The notes: a model not told the origin generated them from the sequence alone. A stretch of DNA of 64,000 nt from Betaproteobacteria bacterium HGW-Betaproteobacteria-3 (GCA_002842205.1 PHCI01000001.1:310001-374000), one strand, 5' to 3'; numbered from the stretch's first letter, positions 41,163 to 49,344 are shown. A program made the numbers and translations.

Positions 41163-42938
41163 TCAGTGCGGCGACCAGACGGCGGTGTCGTGGTGGAACG
41201 CGTCGAACTGGTACAGGCGCAGCCGCGGCGGGGGGTCGTAATTCAGGGTCACGCTCACCTTGTGCGAACCCAGGCCTTCGGTGTCATTGACCTGTGTCGG
41301 CTTCCTGCGTGCAATCCGCGTCCAGGGCCGCGAACGGTCCTGATCGCGGTAGTCCTCGTTGTCGCCCATCATGGCCATCGTGATCCGGCGTCCGGGTTGC
41401 GCTGCCGGTCGCGTCGCGGGCGGGATCATGATGGGACCTTCGGTGGTGTTGATCCAGAAGTGGTTGCGGCCAAAAGTGAACCACGGCCCGGCGCCCTTGA
41501 GCGGCAAGGTGTTGTGGAAGGTGTTCTCCCAGCCGCGCTGGCCGCCGAAGTCCACCAGCACGTAAGAGTGCGGGTAGTAGTCACCGTTGATCAGGTTGAT
41601 CTTGATGGTGTCGCCCCGCTTCTTCCACTGGTAGAGCTCGGACTGCATGTCGCGTGTGTAGCCCTTGATGTGGCCGTAAATCGTGTTGTTCACATAAAAC
41701 AGGTTCATGTCGGCGTTCTCATCGGTCTTGACGCCGCGCGGAATCCGGTTCTTGTGCTGCCAGTCGTCAAAAGACGCCTCCAGCTCGTCCACCCAGCGGC
41801 GCAGCACGGCCCCGTTGGCGCCCGCGCGAATGGCGCGCAGCGCCGTCCACATGCGCTTGGCCGGCGCCAGATCACCGATCATGCTGATCGCCTGCTGCTT
41901 GGCCGCTTCGTTGGCGCGCGGGTTGACACCGAAAGTGTCAATCTCGAAGAAGTTGCGCTTCATGCCCGGGCCAAACTGCAGGTTCATGTTTTCGGTCACC
42001 TGCACGCGCGGCGGATGCCGGCGCCAGCCCCAGTGGTAGGTCAGGTTCCAGTAGCGGCCCGGCGACATTTTCATGTCGTACTCCACCAGCGTGCCGTCGT
42101 CCATCGGGAAGAAGGTCTGGTCAAAGCCGACGTGGGCCAGCAGCTTGCCCGCGTTCTTGTTCGGGTCGTCGAACACCATGGCGTAGGGGGCAAAGTCGTC
42201 AAACCCGCGGTTCAGCACATGCACCCGGTAATGGATGGTCCAGGGCACGTCGGCCACGATGTCCGAGTCGATGTACGCCGTGTCGGATTCGATGTGCGAG
42301 TCATACCAGATCTGGTTGACCGTCACCGTGCCGCCAATCACCTTGCCGCTGGCATCACGGATCGGGGTCACGGCCTTGGTCTTCAGGGGCCCGTTGTAGT
42401 GCAGCAGCGGAAAGCCGCTGTAAGCACGCGGCAACGGGTTGCCCTCGAGGATGTCGATGCCAAACTTGGCCCGTGCGCGGTCCGCCTGGCCGCGACCCCG
42501 CTCGTCGTCATCCCGAGGATCGTCGCGCCCCACCACTTGCCGCAACTCCTTGATGATGGCCTGAAGGTCATCGGTGGGGGAGGTCTTGTCGATGCGGCCG
42601 ACCTTGGGGTCGGCGTGCAGGTTGTACGGATGTTGCGGCGTGGATGGCAGCGTGTTGGGGATGGCCACCCCGCCGGAATCGCACATGTCGGTGTACACCG
42701 TGGGCAGCAGGTTGGTGGGGTTGGGCCCGAAACTGTCGCCTGGCGGAAACTGTGACGGCTGCGTCACGATGTGGGTCGTCAGGCCGTCGGGCGACAGCGA
42801 GATGAGCGACGGCGCAGGTCGCGGCCGTGGCATCACGCAGTTGTCTGCCGCCCATGTGGGCGCTGCTCCGATCAGCAGGGCCGTGCTACCCGCCATGCTG
42901 AGGGCACCTACTGTCAATTTGAACCAGTTCATTCGCAT
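41163..42938 (-). CDS. Unrecognised secreted 591-residue protein of the oxidase cluster
   Basis: I do not recognise this family. It has a clear Sec signal ending near PTWA-AD, only two Cys in the mature part (DNCVMP and TDMCDSG), and many His and Trp residues, for instance DLTYHWGWRRHPP-like TYHWGWRRHPP and FGRNHFWINTTEGP. No known copper or heme motif is complete. The body looks beta-rich with a helical insert around residues 340-400. It sits between two SCO-type genes with gaps of 47 and 67 bases, so a role in assembly or function of the exported copper enzyme is a fair guess, no more. Confidence 0.75.
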   Translation of the reverse strand: MRMNWFKLTVGALSMAGSTALLIGAAPTWAADNCVMPRPRPAPSLISLSPDGLTTHIVTQPSQFPPGDSFGPNPTNLLPTVYTDMCDSGGVAIPNTLPSTPQHPYNLHADPKVGRIDKTSPTDDLQAIIKELRQVVGRDDPRDDDERGRGQADRARAKFGIDILEGNPLPRAYSGFPLLHYNGPLKTKAVTPIRDASGKVIGGTVTVNQIWYDSHIESDTAYIDSDIVADVPWTIHYRVHVLNRGFDDFAPYAMVFDDPNKNAGKLLAHVGFDQTFFPMDDGTLVEYDMKMSPGRYWNLTYHWGWRRHPPRVQVTENMNLQFGPGMKRNFFEIDTFGVNPRANEAAKQQAISMIGDLAPAKRMWTALRAIRAGANGAVLRRWVDELEASFDDWQHKNRIPRGVKTDENADMNLFYVNNTIYGHIKGYTRDMQSELYQWKKRGDTIKINLINGDYYPHSYVLVDFGGQRGWENTFHNTLPLKGAGPWFTFGRNHFWINTTEGPIMIPPATRPAAQPGRRITMAMMGDNEDYRDQDRSRPWTRIARRKPTQVNDTEGLGSHKVSVTLNYDPPPRLRLYQFDAFHHDTAVWSPH

Positions 42939-43005
42939 CGTTGAACCCCTACTTGTTTCGTTTCACTGAGTCGCACCCACGGCCCGCGCGGCCATGCGGT
43001 TGCCG

Positions 43006-43737
43006 TTAAGCCATGCGGTTGTCGGGCGCCCAGAAGCCGCTCGCGGTCAGGACCCGCGGCCCCGCCCGTTCCATCTGCTCGCCAGGGGTCTTGCCGGGCA
43101 TGACCCAGCTCAGCCGCCGGGCGGCGTCTTCGGTGCTGATGTCTACCGGGAAGGTGGACCACAACCCGATGCGGCTGTTGCCGTAGAACACCACGTCCAG
43201 TGTCCGTTGCGGGTTGATGTCCTCCATCGGCACGCCGTGGTTCATCGCGGTAGATTTGGGGCCGTGCCGGTCGTGGTGGTAAATGCGGTTTTCAATCGCA
43301 TTCAGCGACGTGGGCTCGGGCCAGACAAAGGTCCAGCCCTTACGGTTGCCAAAGCGCGCGGCGAATTCGCGCAGACGCTCGGGCGTGTCGGCCACCGGGT
43401 CGCGCGTGACCGAGATGAAGTGCACATCGCGCCCCAGTTTGTCGCCCAGCAAGTCGGCCACACGCGCCAGACTCGCCGTGACCTGGTAGCGCGATTCGTT
43501 TTCGATGGACATCATGCTGATGGCCACCACCCGCCCCTGAATCAGGTCGTCATGGAACAGGGCCATCTGGCCCGTGTGCGTCACGACCGTCATGTTCGGG
43601 ATGGGTGTGGCAGCGGTGACGGCCGCCACGACATTGCCGCGGGCGACGCCCACGGCGTCAGACTGGGTGGCGCCCAACCCAGTCAGCCCTGCGGCGACAA
43701 CCGGTGCCGACTTCAGAAAACCACGTCGCTTGTTCAT
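43006..43737 (-). CDS. SCO-like thioredoxin-fold protein without any cysteine
   Basis: This 243-residue protein has a twin-arginine signal (KRRGFLKSAPVVAAG) and a SCO/SenC-type body: VVAISMMSIENESRYQV, then FISVTRDPVADTPERLREFA and GWTFVWPEP. The place where SCO1 has CxxxC reads MMSIENESRY, and the whole protein contains no Cys. It cannot bind copper the usual way. A His-rich segment (YHHDRHGP, MNHGVPM) might do so. It lies 54 bases after the multicopper oxidase and before the 591-residue protein. Confidence 0.8.
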   Translation of the reverse strand: MNKRRGFLKSAPVVAAGLTGLGATQSDAVGVARGNVVAAVTAATPIPNMTVVTHTGQMALFHDDLIQGRVVAISMMSIENESRYQVTASLARVADLLGDKLGRDVHFISVTRDPVADTPERLREFAARFGNRKGWTFVWPEPTSLNAIENRIYHHDRHGPKSTAMNHGVPMEDINPQRTLDVVFYGNSRIGLWSTFPVDISTEDAARRLSWVMPGKTPGEQMERAGPRVLTASGFWAPDNRMA

Positions 43738-43791
43738 TGCGGATGCCTCGTCTGGAAGTTGGAAAAATCAATGTTTGCCGGAGTTGGCATG

Positions 43792-45534
43792 TCAATCCCC
43801 GCGGCCCGGCTGGACGATGTCCCACCGAAGCATCATGGCGTGGTCTTCGTGCACCACGTTGTGGCAGTGCATGACGTGCTTGCCATAAAAATCACGCCAG
43901 CGGCCGTAAAAGGTGACGTCCTGGTTGGGCCCGAGCGACACCACGTCCTTGCGCGAACGATCGGTGCTGCCGCGCGGCACCGGTTTGCCGTTGACCTCCA
44001 GGATCTGGAACTCTTCAAAGTGCGTATGGATCGGATGCACCCACGAATTGCCCGCATTGCGCAGCGTCCAGATCTCGGCCGAGCCCTGCTCGATGGCGGC
44101 GTCCACCCGGTTGGGGTTCATCAGCTTGCCGTTGATCGTCCACATGCCGTTGACGTAGTCGAACACGAACAGGCGGCGGCGCCGGACCCGGCTCATGTCG
44201 ATCGGCGGCAGTTCGCGCAGGCGGTCCGGGATGCGGCTGAAGTCGGTCCCCTGCGCGTCGCCCACATCAAAACGCATGATCAGATCGCCGGCCTCGTTGT
44301 CGCGGCCGGTCGGCCCCGCGCCTTCGGGATCCATCTCCATGTGGTTGACAAGGTAGACGTGCTCCCCCGACTTGAAGGCCGAGAAGTCGACGATCACGTC
44401 GTGGCGCTGCGCCACCCACACCTCGATGTGGGTTTGCTCGATCGGCTCGGTCAGCATGTTGCCATCGGTGGAAACGACCGTGAACTTCTCGCCGCGCCGC
44501 GCCGAGCGGTTGCTGCTGTCCGAGCGCAGCGACAGGTTGTACAAACGTGAAGGCCCCCCGTTCAGGATGCGGAACCGGTACTTGCGCCGCTCCACCTTGA
44601 AATGCGGCTGGATGATCCGGTTGACCGTGAAGCGGTCGCCCAGCATGCCATTGGTGGCGTAGGTCTCGTTCGGCAAACCGCCCACTGGCGTGGGGTTCAG
44701 AAAATCCCAGGAGGCCTGGCCGTTGGCGTCGAACTGCACGTCGTGCAGGATCAGCGGCACATCGTATTTGCCGCTGGGCAAGCGGAAGGCCCGGCTGCTG
44801 GGGTCGCGTTCATTGCCCGAATCGCGCTCGTCAAACAGCAGGTAAAACCCGGTCAGGCCGGCATAAACGTTGGGGCCGGTGAAATCCATGCGGTGATCGT
44901 GATACCAGAGCGTGCTCATGGTCTCGCGAGGGTCAAAGCCCGCGGGGAAGTTGGCGTGGTGGTAATCCCAGAACCGGCCCGGGTCGAAATAATCCTGCGG
45001 AATGCCGTCGCTTTCCGACGCGGTGTGCCCGTTGTGCAGGTGAATCGTCACCGAAGGCAAGGCAAACCCCACGTGACCCTGCTCCACCGGCGGCAACGCA
45101 TTGGCGCGGCGGATCAACACCGGCTCGCCGTAGCGCGCGTGAAAGGTTTCGCCCGGCGTGATGCCATTGAACCCCCAGGACCAGCTGCCCTGGTTGTAGG
45201 GGTATTCGGGGTGGTACATCCAGCGGAACTCGCTGATGCGCTGGTAATAGATCTTTTGCGGCAAAAACTCGTTGTAGCGCTGGTGCGCCGACGGCAGCGG
45301 TGGCGGCACCAGAAACGACGGGTCCACCGGCCTGGCGATGGGCATCACGTTCAGCGGCGCCACAAACGGCGTGGCGGGTGGGCTGGGCCGCACCTCGATG
45401 CTGGGCCGCACCGTCTGCGGGAAAATCAACCCGCTTTGCGGCACCGGCCCGGATGCGGCCTGCGCCACGTGGTTCACGGCCGCGGCCCCGGCACCGGCCA
45501 AGCCCAGTTTCAACGCGTCTCTTCGCTTCGGCAT
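43792..45534 (-). CDS. CotA-like multicopper oxidase, Tat-exported
   Basis: This 580-residue laccase-type enzyme couples one-electron oxidations to reduction of oxygen to water. A Tat signal (PKRRDALKLGLAGAGAAAV) would export it already folded with copper. Copper ligands are all present: HLHNGH (about residue 165), WYHDH (about 210), HPIHTH near 500 and HCHNVVHEDHAMM near 556, with an axial Met. The spacing and HEDxxMM ending are those of CotA/bilirubin-oxidase enzymes. Substrate is unknown; Mn(II), metals or phenols are possible. It is the first gene of a five-gene operon. Confidence 0.9.
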   Translation of the reverse strand: MPKRRDALKLGLAGAGAAAVNHVAQAASGPVPQSGLIFPQTVRPSIEVRPSPPATPFVAPLNVMPIARPVDPSFLVPPPLPSAHQRYNEFLPQKIYYQRISEFRWMYHPEYPYNQGSWSWGFNGITPGETFHARYGEPVLIRRANALPPVEQGHVGFALPSVTIHLHNGHTASESDGIPQDYFDPGRFWDYHHANFPAGFDPRETMSTLWYHDHRMDFTGPNVYAGLTGFYLLFDERDSGNERDPSSRAFRLPSGKYDVPLILHDVQFDANGQASWDFLNPTPVGGLPNETYATNGMLGDRFTVNRIIQPHFKVERRKYRFRILNGGPSRLYNLSLRSDSSNRSARRGEKFTVVSTDGNMLTEPIEQTHIEVWVAQRHDVIVDFSAFKSGEHVYLVNHMEMDPEGAGPTGRDNEAGDLIMRFDVGDAQGTDFSRIPDRLRELPPIDMSRVRRRRLFVFDYVNGMWTINGKLMNPNRVDAAIEQGSAEIWTLRNAGNSWVHPIHTHFEEFQILEVNGKPVPRGSTDRSRKDVVSLGPNQDVTFYGRWRDFYGKHVMHCHNVVHEDHAMMLRWDIVQPGRGD

Positions 45535-45744
45535 AAATACCCCCAAAAAGTTGCCCGTTCAGTCCCCATCCCGTACGAAAAAGGCGCGCCCCTGATGCGC
45601 CCCCCGTACAGCCCTCGTCTTGCAATACTTTCGCGAGCGTTGCGCCCTGTTTTCTGGGGCGTTCTGGCTCTCCGTTCGTGTGGCCCTCACCCCCTCAACC
45701 GGCTGGCCACGTCGAAATGGTTAAATCCATATAAGTTTTGTGTG

Positions 45745-45773
45745 AATGTATTTCGGCCCTCAAATAGAGTCAA
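45745..45773 (-). promoter_or_regulatory. Candidate promoter of the oxidase operon
   Basis: On the minus strand TTGACT (45768-45773) and TACATT (45745-45750) are 17 bases apart in AT-rich DNA. This predicts a leader of about 200 bases before the oxidase ATG. Confidence 0.4.
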
Positions 45774-46186
45774 ACACTTTTTGAGTTCCGTCAAGAAATC
45801 ACAAAAACGTGGTGCTACCCCAACGCCATCGAACTTGAAAACCCCGCCCCTCGACAGCATGGACGATGCGGTGCCGTGGGCGTCGATGCCGCTGCCGCCG
45901 CGGCAGGGTTCAAGGTCTGGGTGGGGTGGAGGCGGGTCAAAAACCCCTTTGAAAATAAGGACTGAACGGTTCCGAACCGGGGCCGGCCGCCGGTCTTTTT
46001 CAGACTCGGGTGCTGAACGCCACGGCGATCCTGGGGGGCGCGTTCATTGGCGGTTTTTGCGGACGATGCGCGGGCATGCGGCCCACGTCATGTTCAATTT
46101 CAGACGGCATCAGTTCACACTAATTGCGGGCCTTGATGGATCTCTGAAAAATGAAGCTTTGACCCATGCCAAGCCATTTTTCCGTG
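45774..46186 (+). other. Non-coding stretch between oxidase operon and HTH gene
   Basis: I see no credible gene here on either strand; the long plus-strand frame across it is antisense to the oxidase gene. It is unusually AT-rich at its left edge. It holds a GC-rich hairpin (CCGGGGCCGGCCGCCGG followed by TCTTTTT near 45976-46000) that could end a plus-strand transcript. Confidence 0.5.
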
Positions 46187-46224
46187 AAAAAAGCCGCATT
46201 TCAGGCCAGAAATGCGGCTTTTTT
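46187..46224. terminator. Bidirectional terminator hairpin
   Basis: AAAAAAGCCGCATTTC pairs perfectly with GAAATGCGGCTTTTTT around a six-base loop, giving a T run on either strand. On the minus strand it ends the HTH gene, about 77 bases after its stop. Confidence 0.85.
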
Positions 46225-46300
46225 GGGCCACCTGCGTCGGTGGCCAAAAGCGTCTTGCCAGCATCGCCCGCCGGGCGGCTGGGCGACCATCGGCCAAGGT

Positions 46301-46840
46301 TCAGGGAATGGGCGGCGCGTCCACCACGACGCCAACGGCGGGGGGCTCCGCGCGGGGGGCCACCCGGCGGCGCTGCACCCCGGTGTTGGCCGCCGCAGCG
46401 GCCGACGGCCTGGCGGTGGCTTTGACGGTTTTTTGCGGCTTGAAGCCCCAGCGGGCCAGGTATTTGCCCACTGAACGCACGTGCAGCGCCACGCCACACT
46501 CGCGCTCGATCAACTGCTGCACCGCCGGGCGGCTCCACAGTGCGAAATCGAGCTTGACTTGCCGGGGGCGCTGGTGGGTGATGGTCTGGTGGATCAGCGC
46601 CTCCTGCTCGGGCGTCAGGGCGCGGTCCTCACCCGCGCGCCGGCCACGCGTGCGCGGCGCCAGTCCGTCCAGGCCAGAGGATTCAAACAGGGCAATGATC
46701 TTGCCAACGGCGGTGTAGCTCAGACCCACGTCTTCGGCAATCTGGGCCCGGGTGCGCCCCCGCTTGAAGGCCCGAACCACCTGGCGGCGACGCTCGTGCT
46801 GCTCTGCAGGGCTCAGTTTTCGGGCGTCTTCTTTGTCCAT
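46301..46840 (-). CDS. IS630-derived helix-turn-helix protein lacking the DDE domain
   Basis: This 179-residue protein begins MDKEDARKLSPAEQHERRRQ. It carries the two helix-turn-helix units of IS630-type transposases: RTRAQIAEDVGLSYTAVGKI, then LTPEQEALIHQTI and RSVGKYLARWGFKPQK. After about residue 145 the DDE catalytic domain is missing and an Ala/Arg/Pro-rich tail ends the protein. It may be a decayed transposase or a domesticated DNA-binding protein. It has a good terminator, which favours a kept gene. No terminal inverted repeats were found by eye. Confidence 0.7.
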   Translation of the reverse strand: MDKEDARKLSPAEQHERRRQVVRAFKRGRTRAQIAEDVGLSYTAVGKIIALFESSGLDGLAPRTRGRRAGEDRALTPEQEALIHQTITHQRPRQVKLDFALWSRPAVQQLIERECGVALHVRSVGKYLARWGFKPQKTVKATARPSAAAAANTGVQRRRVAPRAEPPAVGVVVDAPPIP

Positions 46841-47041
46841 CGGCTGTGAGACGTCGTTTGTCACAAAAGGTTCATTCAGTTTGCGGGCCGTGCCGTTGGC
46901 CGGGCAATTGCCCTTGCATCCCACAAGCCAGCGTCGCATCCGGTGCCGATCCCGCGGCCTGCCTTGCTGCAGTGAAGGGGCTGGAAAAGACGCTTTATTG
47001 GCAGAATTAAATGCAATTAAGCGCAATAAATCGCTTTCGAC

Positions 47042-47257
47042 CTATTTGGCCGTCTTGGCGGCGTCGGACTGGCGGCGGTAGTCCTCGTAAGACGTCTGCG
47101 TGCTCGCCGCGCAGCGGTTGCGCTCCTGCGTGTCAATGATCTTGTTGCATTCGCTGCGCTGCCAGGCTTGGCCGGTGCCATAAAGCTGCTGCATCGAACA
47201 ACCCGCCAGGGCCGACGCCAGGGCCGTGGTGGTGATGAGGGCGCGTAAAACCTGCAT
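47042..47257 (-). CDS. Small lipoprotein
   Basis: This 71-residue protein has a lipoprotein signal (MQVLRALITTTALASALAGC) with lipobox LAGC. A short soluble part rich in Gln, Arg and Ser contains two more Cys (SECNKI, NRCAAS), possibly a disulfide. Function is unknown. A GGAGATCACC ribosome site precedes the ATG. It lies left of the integron-like array and its base use matches the chromosome. Confidence 0.75.
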   Translation of the reverse strand: MQVLRALITTTALASALAGCSMQQLYGTGQAWQRSECNKIIDTQERNRCAASTQTSYEDYRRQSDAAKTAK

Positions 47258-47544
47258 GGTGATCTCCGGGGGTGAAGGTGATCCACTTGCTTGAAGGGGG
47301 TTGAAGGGGGGCTATGACCCTGATTTTCACCCAAGCGCCAGGCGCCGGGAGAGGGAAGCGGCTGCACACACCCGGCGCATGTCGTGGCGAATCGGCGTCG
47401 GGGCGTTGGGCCTGCATGGCCAAAGTGTGCCGCAATTCAAGCCGTGAATCCGTCAACGCTGTGAACAGGACAGCCCGGCGGTGAGCAAGCCCGACGAACC
47501 CCTTGTGGCACCGAATGCGGTGAATACCACGGGAACGGAATGGG

Positions 47545-47634
47545 GCCTCACCGAGCGGTTCGTATCTGGGGCCGCAGCATACGCCGCGCAGCGGCATCCT
47601 GCTGCGGCGTGTCCGCGACGGTCAACCTGTTAGC
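47545..47634 (-). repeat. Probable attC site behind the DUF2442 gene (last in array)
   Basis: On the minus strand GGCTAAC (R''-like) leads to an extended hairpin in which GCCGCAGCA...GCCGC pairs with GCGGC...TGCTGCGGC, and then a degenerate GTGAGGC box. The DUF2442 stop codon lies inside it. Its middle resembles the better attC at 48131-48217 (ATACGCCGC...GCGGCA...GTGTCCGCG). Confidence 0.5.
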
Positions 47635-47885
47635 CCGCAGCCTGAAACCAGCGGAAATGTGGATGGGTTTCGTATGGACTGCACCGATAAATCGACGTCC
47701 AACATCGGCCAATAGAGATGGTCGGGGGTTGGCCACTGAACTTCTGAAATCTGTTCGATCGTCCCCTTTCGAAACCATGGGAATTGATCGAACGGCACGA
47801 GCAATTCCTCGTCGGCAAGCAGAAGCCAAAAACCGTGCTTCGAAACATGGGTAACTTCAGCCGCCAAAGTGGTGGTTCCAAGCAT
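47622..47885 (-). CDS. DUF2442 protein
   Basis: This 87-residue protein has the DUF2442 pattern (VTHVSKHGFWLLLADEELLV, then VQWPTPDHLYWPMLDVDLSV with IRNPSTFPLV). Such proteins are normally encoded right behind a DUF4160 partner and are suspected antitoxin-like or regulatory proteins. An AAGGAG site stands seven bases ahead of the ATG. The start overlaps the 3' end of the DUF4160 frame by 29 bases. The last residues (SGCGLTG) and stop are read from attC sequence. Confidence 0.85.
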   Translation of the reverse strand: MLGTTTLAAEVTHVSKHGFWLLLADEELLVPFDQFPWFRKGTIEQISEVQWPTPDHLYWPMLDVDLSVQSIRNPSTFPLVSGCGLTG

Positions 47886-48096
47886 CTTGGATCTCCTTCA
47901 AGTGTGCATCCACAACTGTTTGCGCTTGTCAAAGTTGCGTAACAGAAAGGCCAGTATGGTTGGCTAAAACCACCTGTGGTGTAAGCCAGAACTTCGCTTC
48001 GCCGTCAGTGTGCGCAACGTGCACATGAATGCGTGTCTCTTCCCGAGAAAAAAAGAAGAGGCGAAATTGACCGTCACGAACAATGGTAGGTGCCAT
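47857..48096 (-). pseudogene. DUF4160 gene with an in-frame TGA
   Basis: Read from the ATG at 48096, the frame gives MAPTIVRDGQFRLFFFSREE, RIHVHV and EAKFWLTPQ, as in DUF4160. It stops at TGA (47929-47931) after 55 codons. The same frame continues past that TGA with QAQTVVDAHLKEIQDAWNHHFGG, a normal DUF4160 ending, to a second TGA at 47857. So one nonsense change breaks the gene, unless the base call is wrong or the stop is read through. It is the partner of the intact DUF2442 gene. Confidence 0.8.
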
Positions 48097-48130
48097 GCCG
48101 GTACTGTAATCAACTTATCTTCCAGCAGGC

Positions 48131-48217
48131 AGCTAACGTCTTTGGCCACTGGCGCGCAACATACGCCGCGAAGCGGCAACCTGATGTCGTGTGTCCGCGT
48201 GGGCCGATCAGTTAAAC
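48131..48217 (-). repeat. attC recombination site
   Basis: On the minus strand: R'' GTTTAAC, five-base spacer, L'' GGCCCAC, a long imperfect palindrome with GCCGC-TTC-GCGGC at its centre, L' GTGGCC, spacer, R' GTTAGCT. L'' has one extra base relative to L', the extrahelical base that orients attC sites. It begins 19 bases after the stop of the zinc-ribbon gene, which is where a cassette's attC belongs. Confidence 0.7.
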
Positions 48218-48236
48218 AGTATTCGAGTTGTATCGT

Positions 48237-48593
48237 TCATGACCAGAAAATTCCTAGCATCGCCAGGGCGTTAACGATCAAGCCACCTTGACGCGAAGAT
48301 TTTGCACTGTCACCTGAGATTGGCCAGAGTGTCGCCCGCTTCCAAGCCCATATGTTATGGCCTAAAGCCACCGGGACCCCGAGCCAACCCAAGAGCGGGA
48401 CATCGTTCACTGCACCAATTAGAAAAAACAGGCCGACGATGAAAAATGGCGCAACAAAAATACCTGAGCTGGTACTTGCGATCACATGCGATAAACGCCC
48501 GCAACGGCTACATATCGCCGGGTGCTCGCGACTTGACCACCTCTTCGCAAAGGAAGTCACCCCCATCTCCATGCAATGCGGACACGGTGTCAT
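48237..48593 (-). CDS. Cassette-borne zinc-ribbon membrane protein
   Basis: This 118-residue protein has an N-terminal zinc ribbon (CPHC at 4-7 and CSRC at 28-31) and two hydrophobic stretches (GIFVAPFFIVGLFFLIGAV and LLGWLGVPVALGHNIWAW). Function is unknown. The ATG stands three bases after a GTTAAGC box, so translation begins almost at the cassette boundary. An attC follows the stop. Confidence 0.75.
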   Translation of the reverse strand: MTPCPHCMEMGVTSFAKRWSSREHPAICSRCGRLSHVIASTSSGIFVAPFFIVGLFFLIGAVNDVPLLGWLGVPVALGHNIWAWKRATLWPISGDSAKSSRQGGLIVNALAMLGIFWS

Positions 48594-48596
48594 ACG

Positions 48597-48712
48597 GCTT
48601 AACGAATGAAAGGGACTTCCCCGTCCCAAGCGAGCCGCACCCCGTCAGGGTTGCGGTTGACGGCAACGGAGTGCCAAGATGGAGAGGTCAAACTTTTCAT
48701 CAACTCACTTGT
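48597..48712 (+). mobile_element. Solo left end of an IS110/IS1111-type element
   Basis: About 111 bases here match 49361-49472 nearly exactly. There the same sequence runs straight into an IS110-type transposase start. Here it ends instead at the stop codon of the DUF4145 gene. Its outer edge is GTTAAGC on the minus strand, an R' attC box. It looks like what remains after a deletion removed the rest of the element. Confidence 0.7.
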
Positions 48713-49344
48713 CATTTGCTTTGTCGCTCTGCGGCGTAGCGCAACACGTCTCTTGTCGCATAGATAGCACTACGAGCTTCATCATCAGTGGGAATTACCA
48801 AGTTCCCGTGAATCGCCATGTTTCGGTGAATCGCAATTGTCTCCATCTTCTCCTTCAAGCCAGTAGGAACGGCGTGATCTTGGCGCCTCAATTCGTTGAT
48901 GATCGCGTTAAGACCCGGCTTCGACGGGTCTTGAGATGGATGAATCCCCTTTATCTGCTGATACTCTCCACCAAGAACTGTCTCGATGGTGCGCCCACAC
49001 AAAGCGATTGCTGCTAGAAAGCATGAGATCTCGTAACAACTGACGGCCTCTTGAAAGGATAGATTGACAAGCCTCGTTATGTCCTCCGGCAGTGTGCCAT
49101 CCGGCAAACGATAGGCCATGATTTCATTCGCCTCCTTGCTGCGCGCGCCGGGTGAGATATTCCATACGTCACCTTTCAGCTTCCGGTCAACTTGAAGTCG
49201 GAAACGGGGATTCTCGGCGGGAAAATTGACCGCGGCGACGACCAACGGATCGGTCGCCTTGGATGCAAGTTTGCCATCCAAGATCGCCTTTGCCCCAGCG
49301 TAACAATCTTCGCTGAGTGTAAAAGTATAGGTGTGTGGATTCAT
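48712..49344 (-). CDS. Cassette-borne DUF4145-like protein
   Basis: This 210-residue protein has no signal or membrane segment. Its C-terminal half fits the DUF4145 pattern (ALCGRTIETVLGG, then IINELRRQ, and HRNMAIHGNLVIPTDDEARSAIYATRDVL). DUF4145 is found alone or in restriction and abortive-infection proteins. Function here is unknown. It is flanked on both sides by IS110/IS1111-type left-end sequences, and its stop lies at the edge of one. The ATG is 14 bases from a GTTAGCC box. Confidence 0.75.
   Translation of the reverse strand: MNPHTYTFTLSEDCYAGAKAILDGKLASKATDPLVVAAVNFPAENPRFRLQVDRKLKGDVWNISPGARSKEANEIMAYRLPDGTLPEDITRLVNLSFQEAVSCYEISCFLAAIALCGRTIETVLGGEYQQIKGIHPSQDPSKPGLNAIINELRRQDHAVPTGLKEKMETIAIHRNMAIHGNLVIPTDDEARSAIYATRDVLRYAAERQSK

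Noticed and set aside
44602-46425. A 607-codon plus-strand frame reaching across the gap right of the oxidase gene
   Set aside because: Most of it is antisense to the multicopper oxidase; the rest has no start signal or family match.
48237-48629. A longer start for the zinc-ribbon gene at 48629
   Set aside because: It would begin inside the IS/attC boundary sequence; the ATG at 48593 lies just inside the cassette and gives the zinc ribbon at once.
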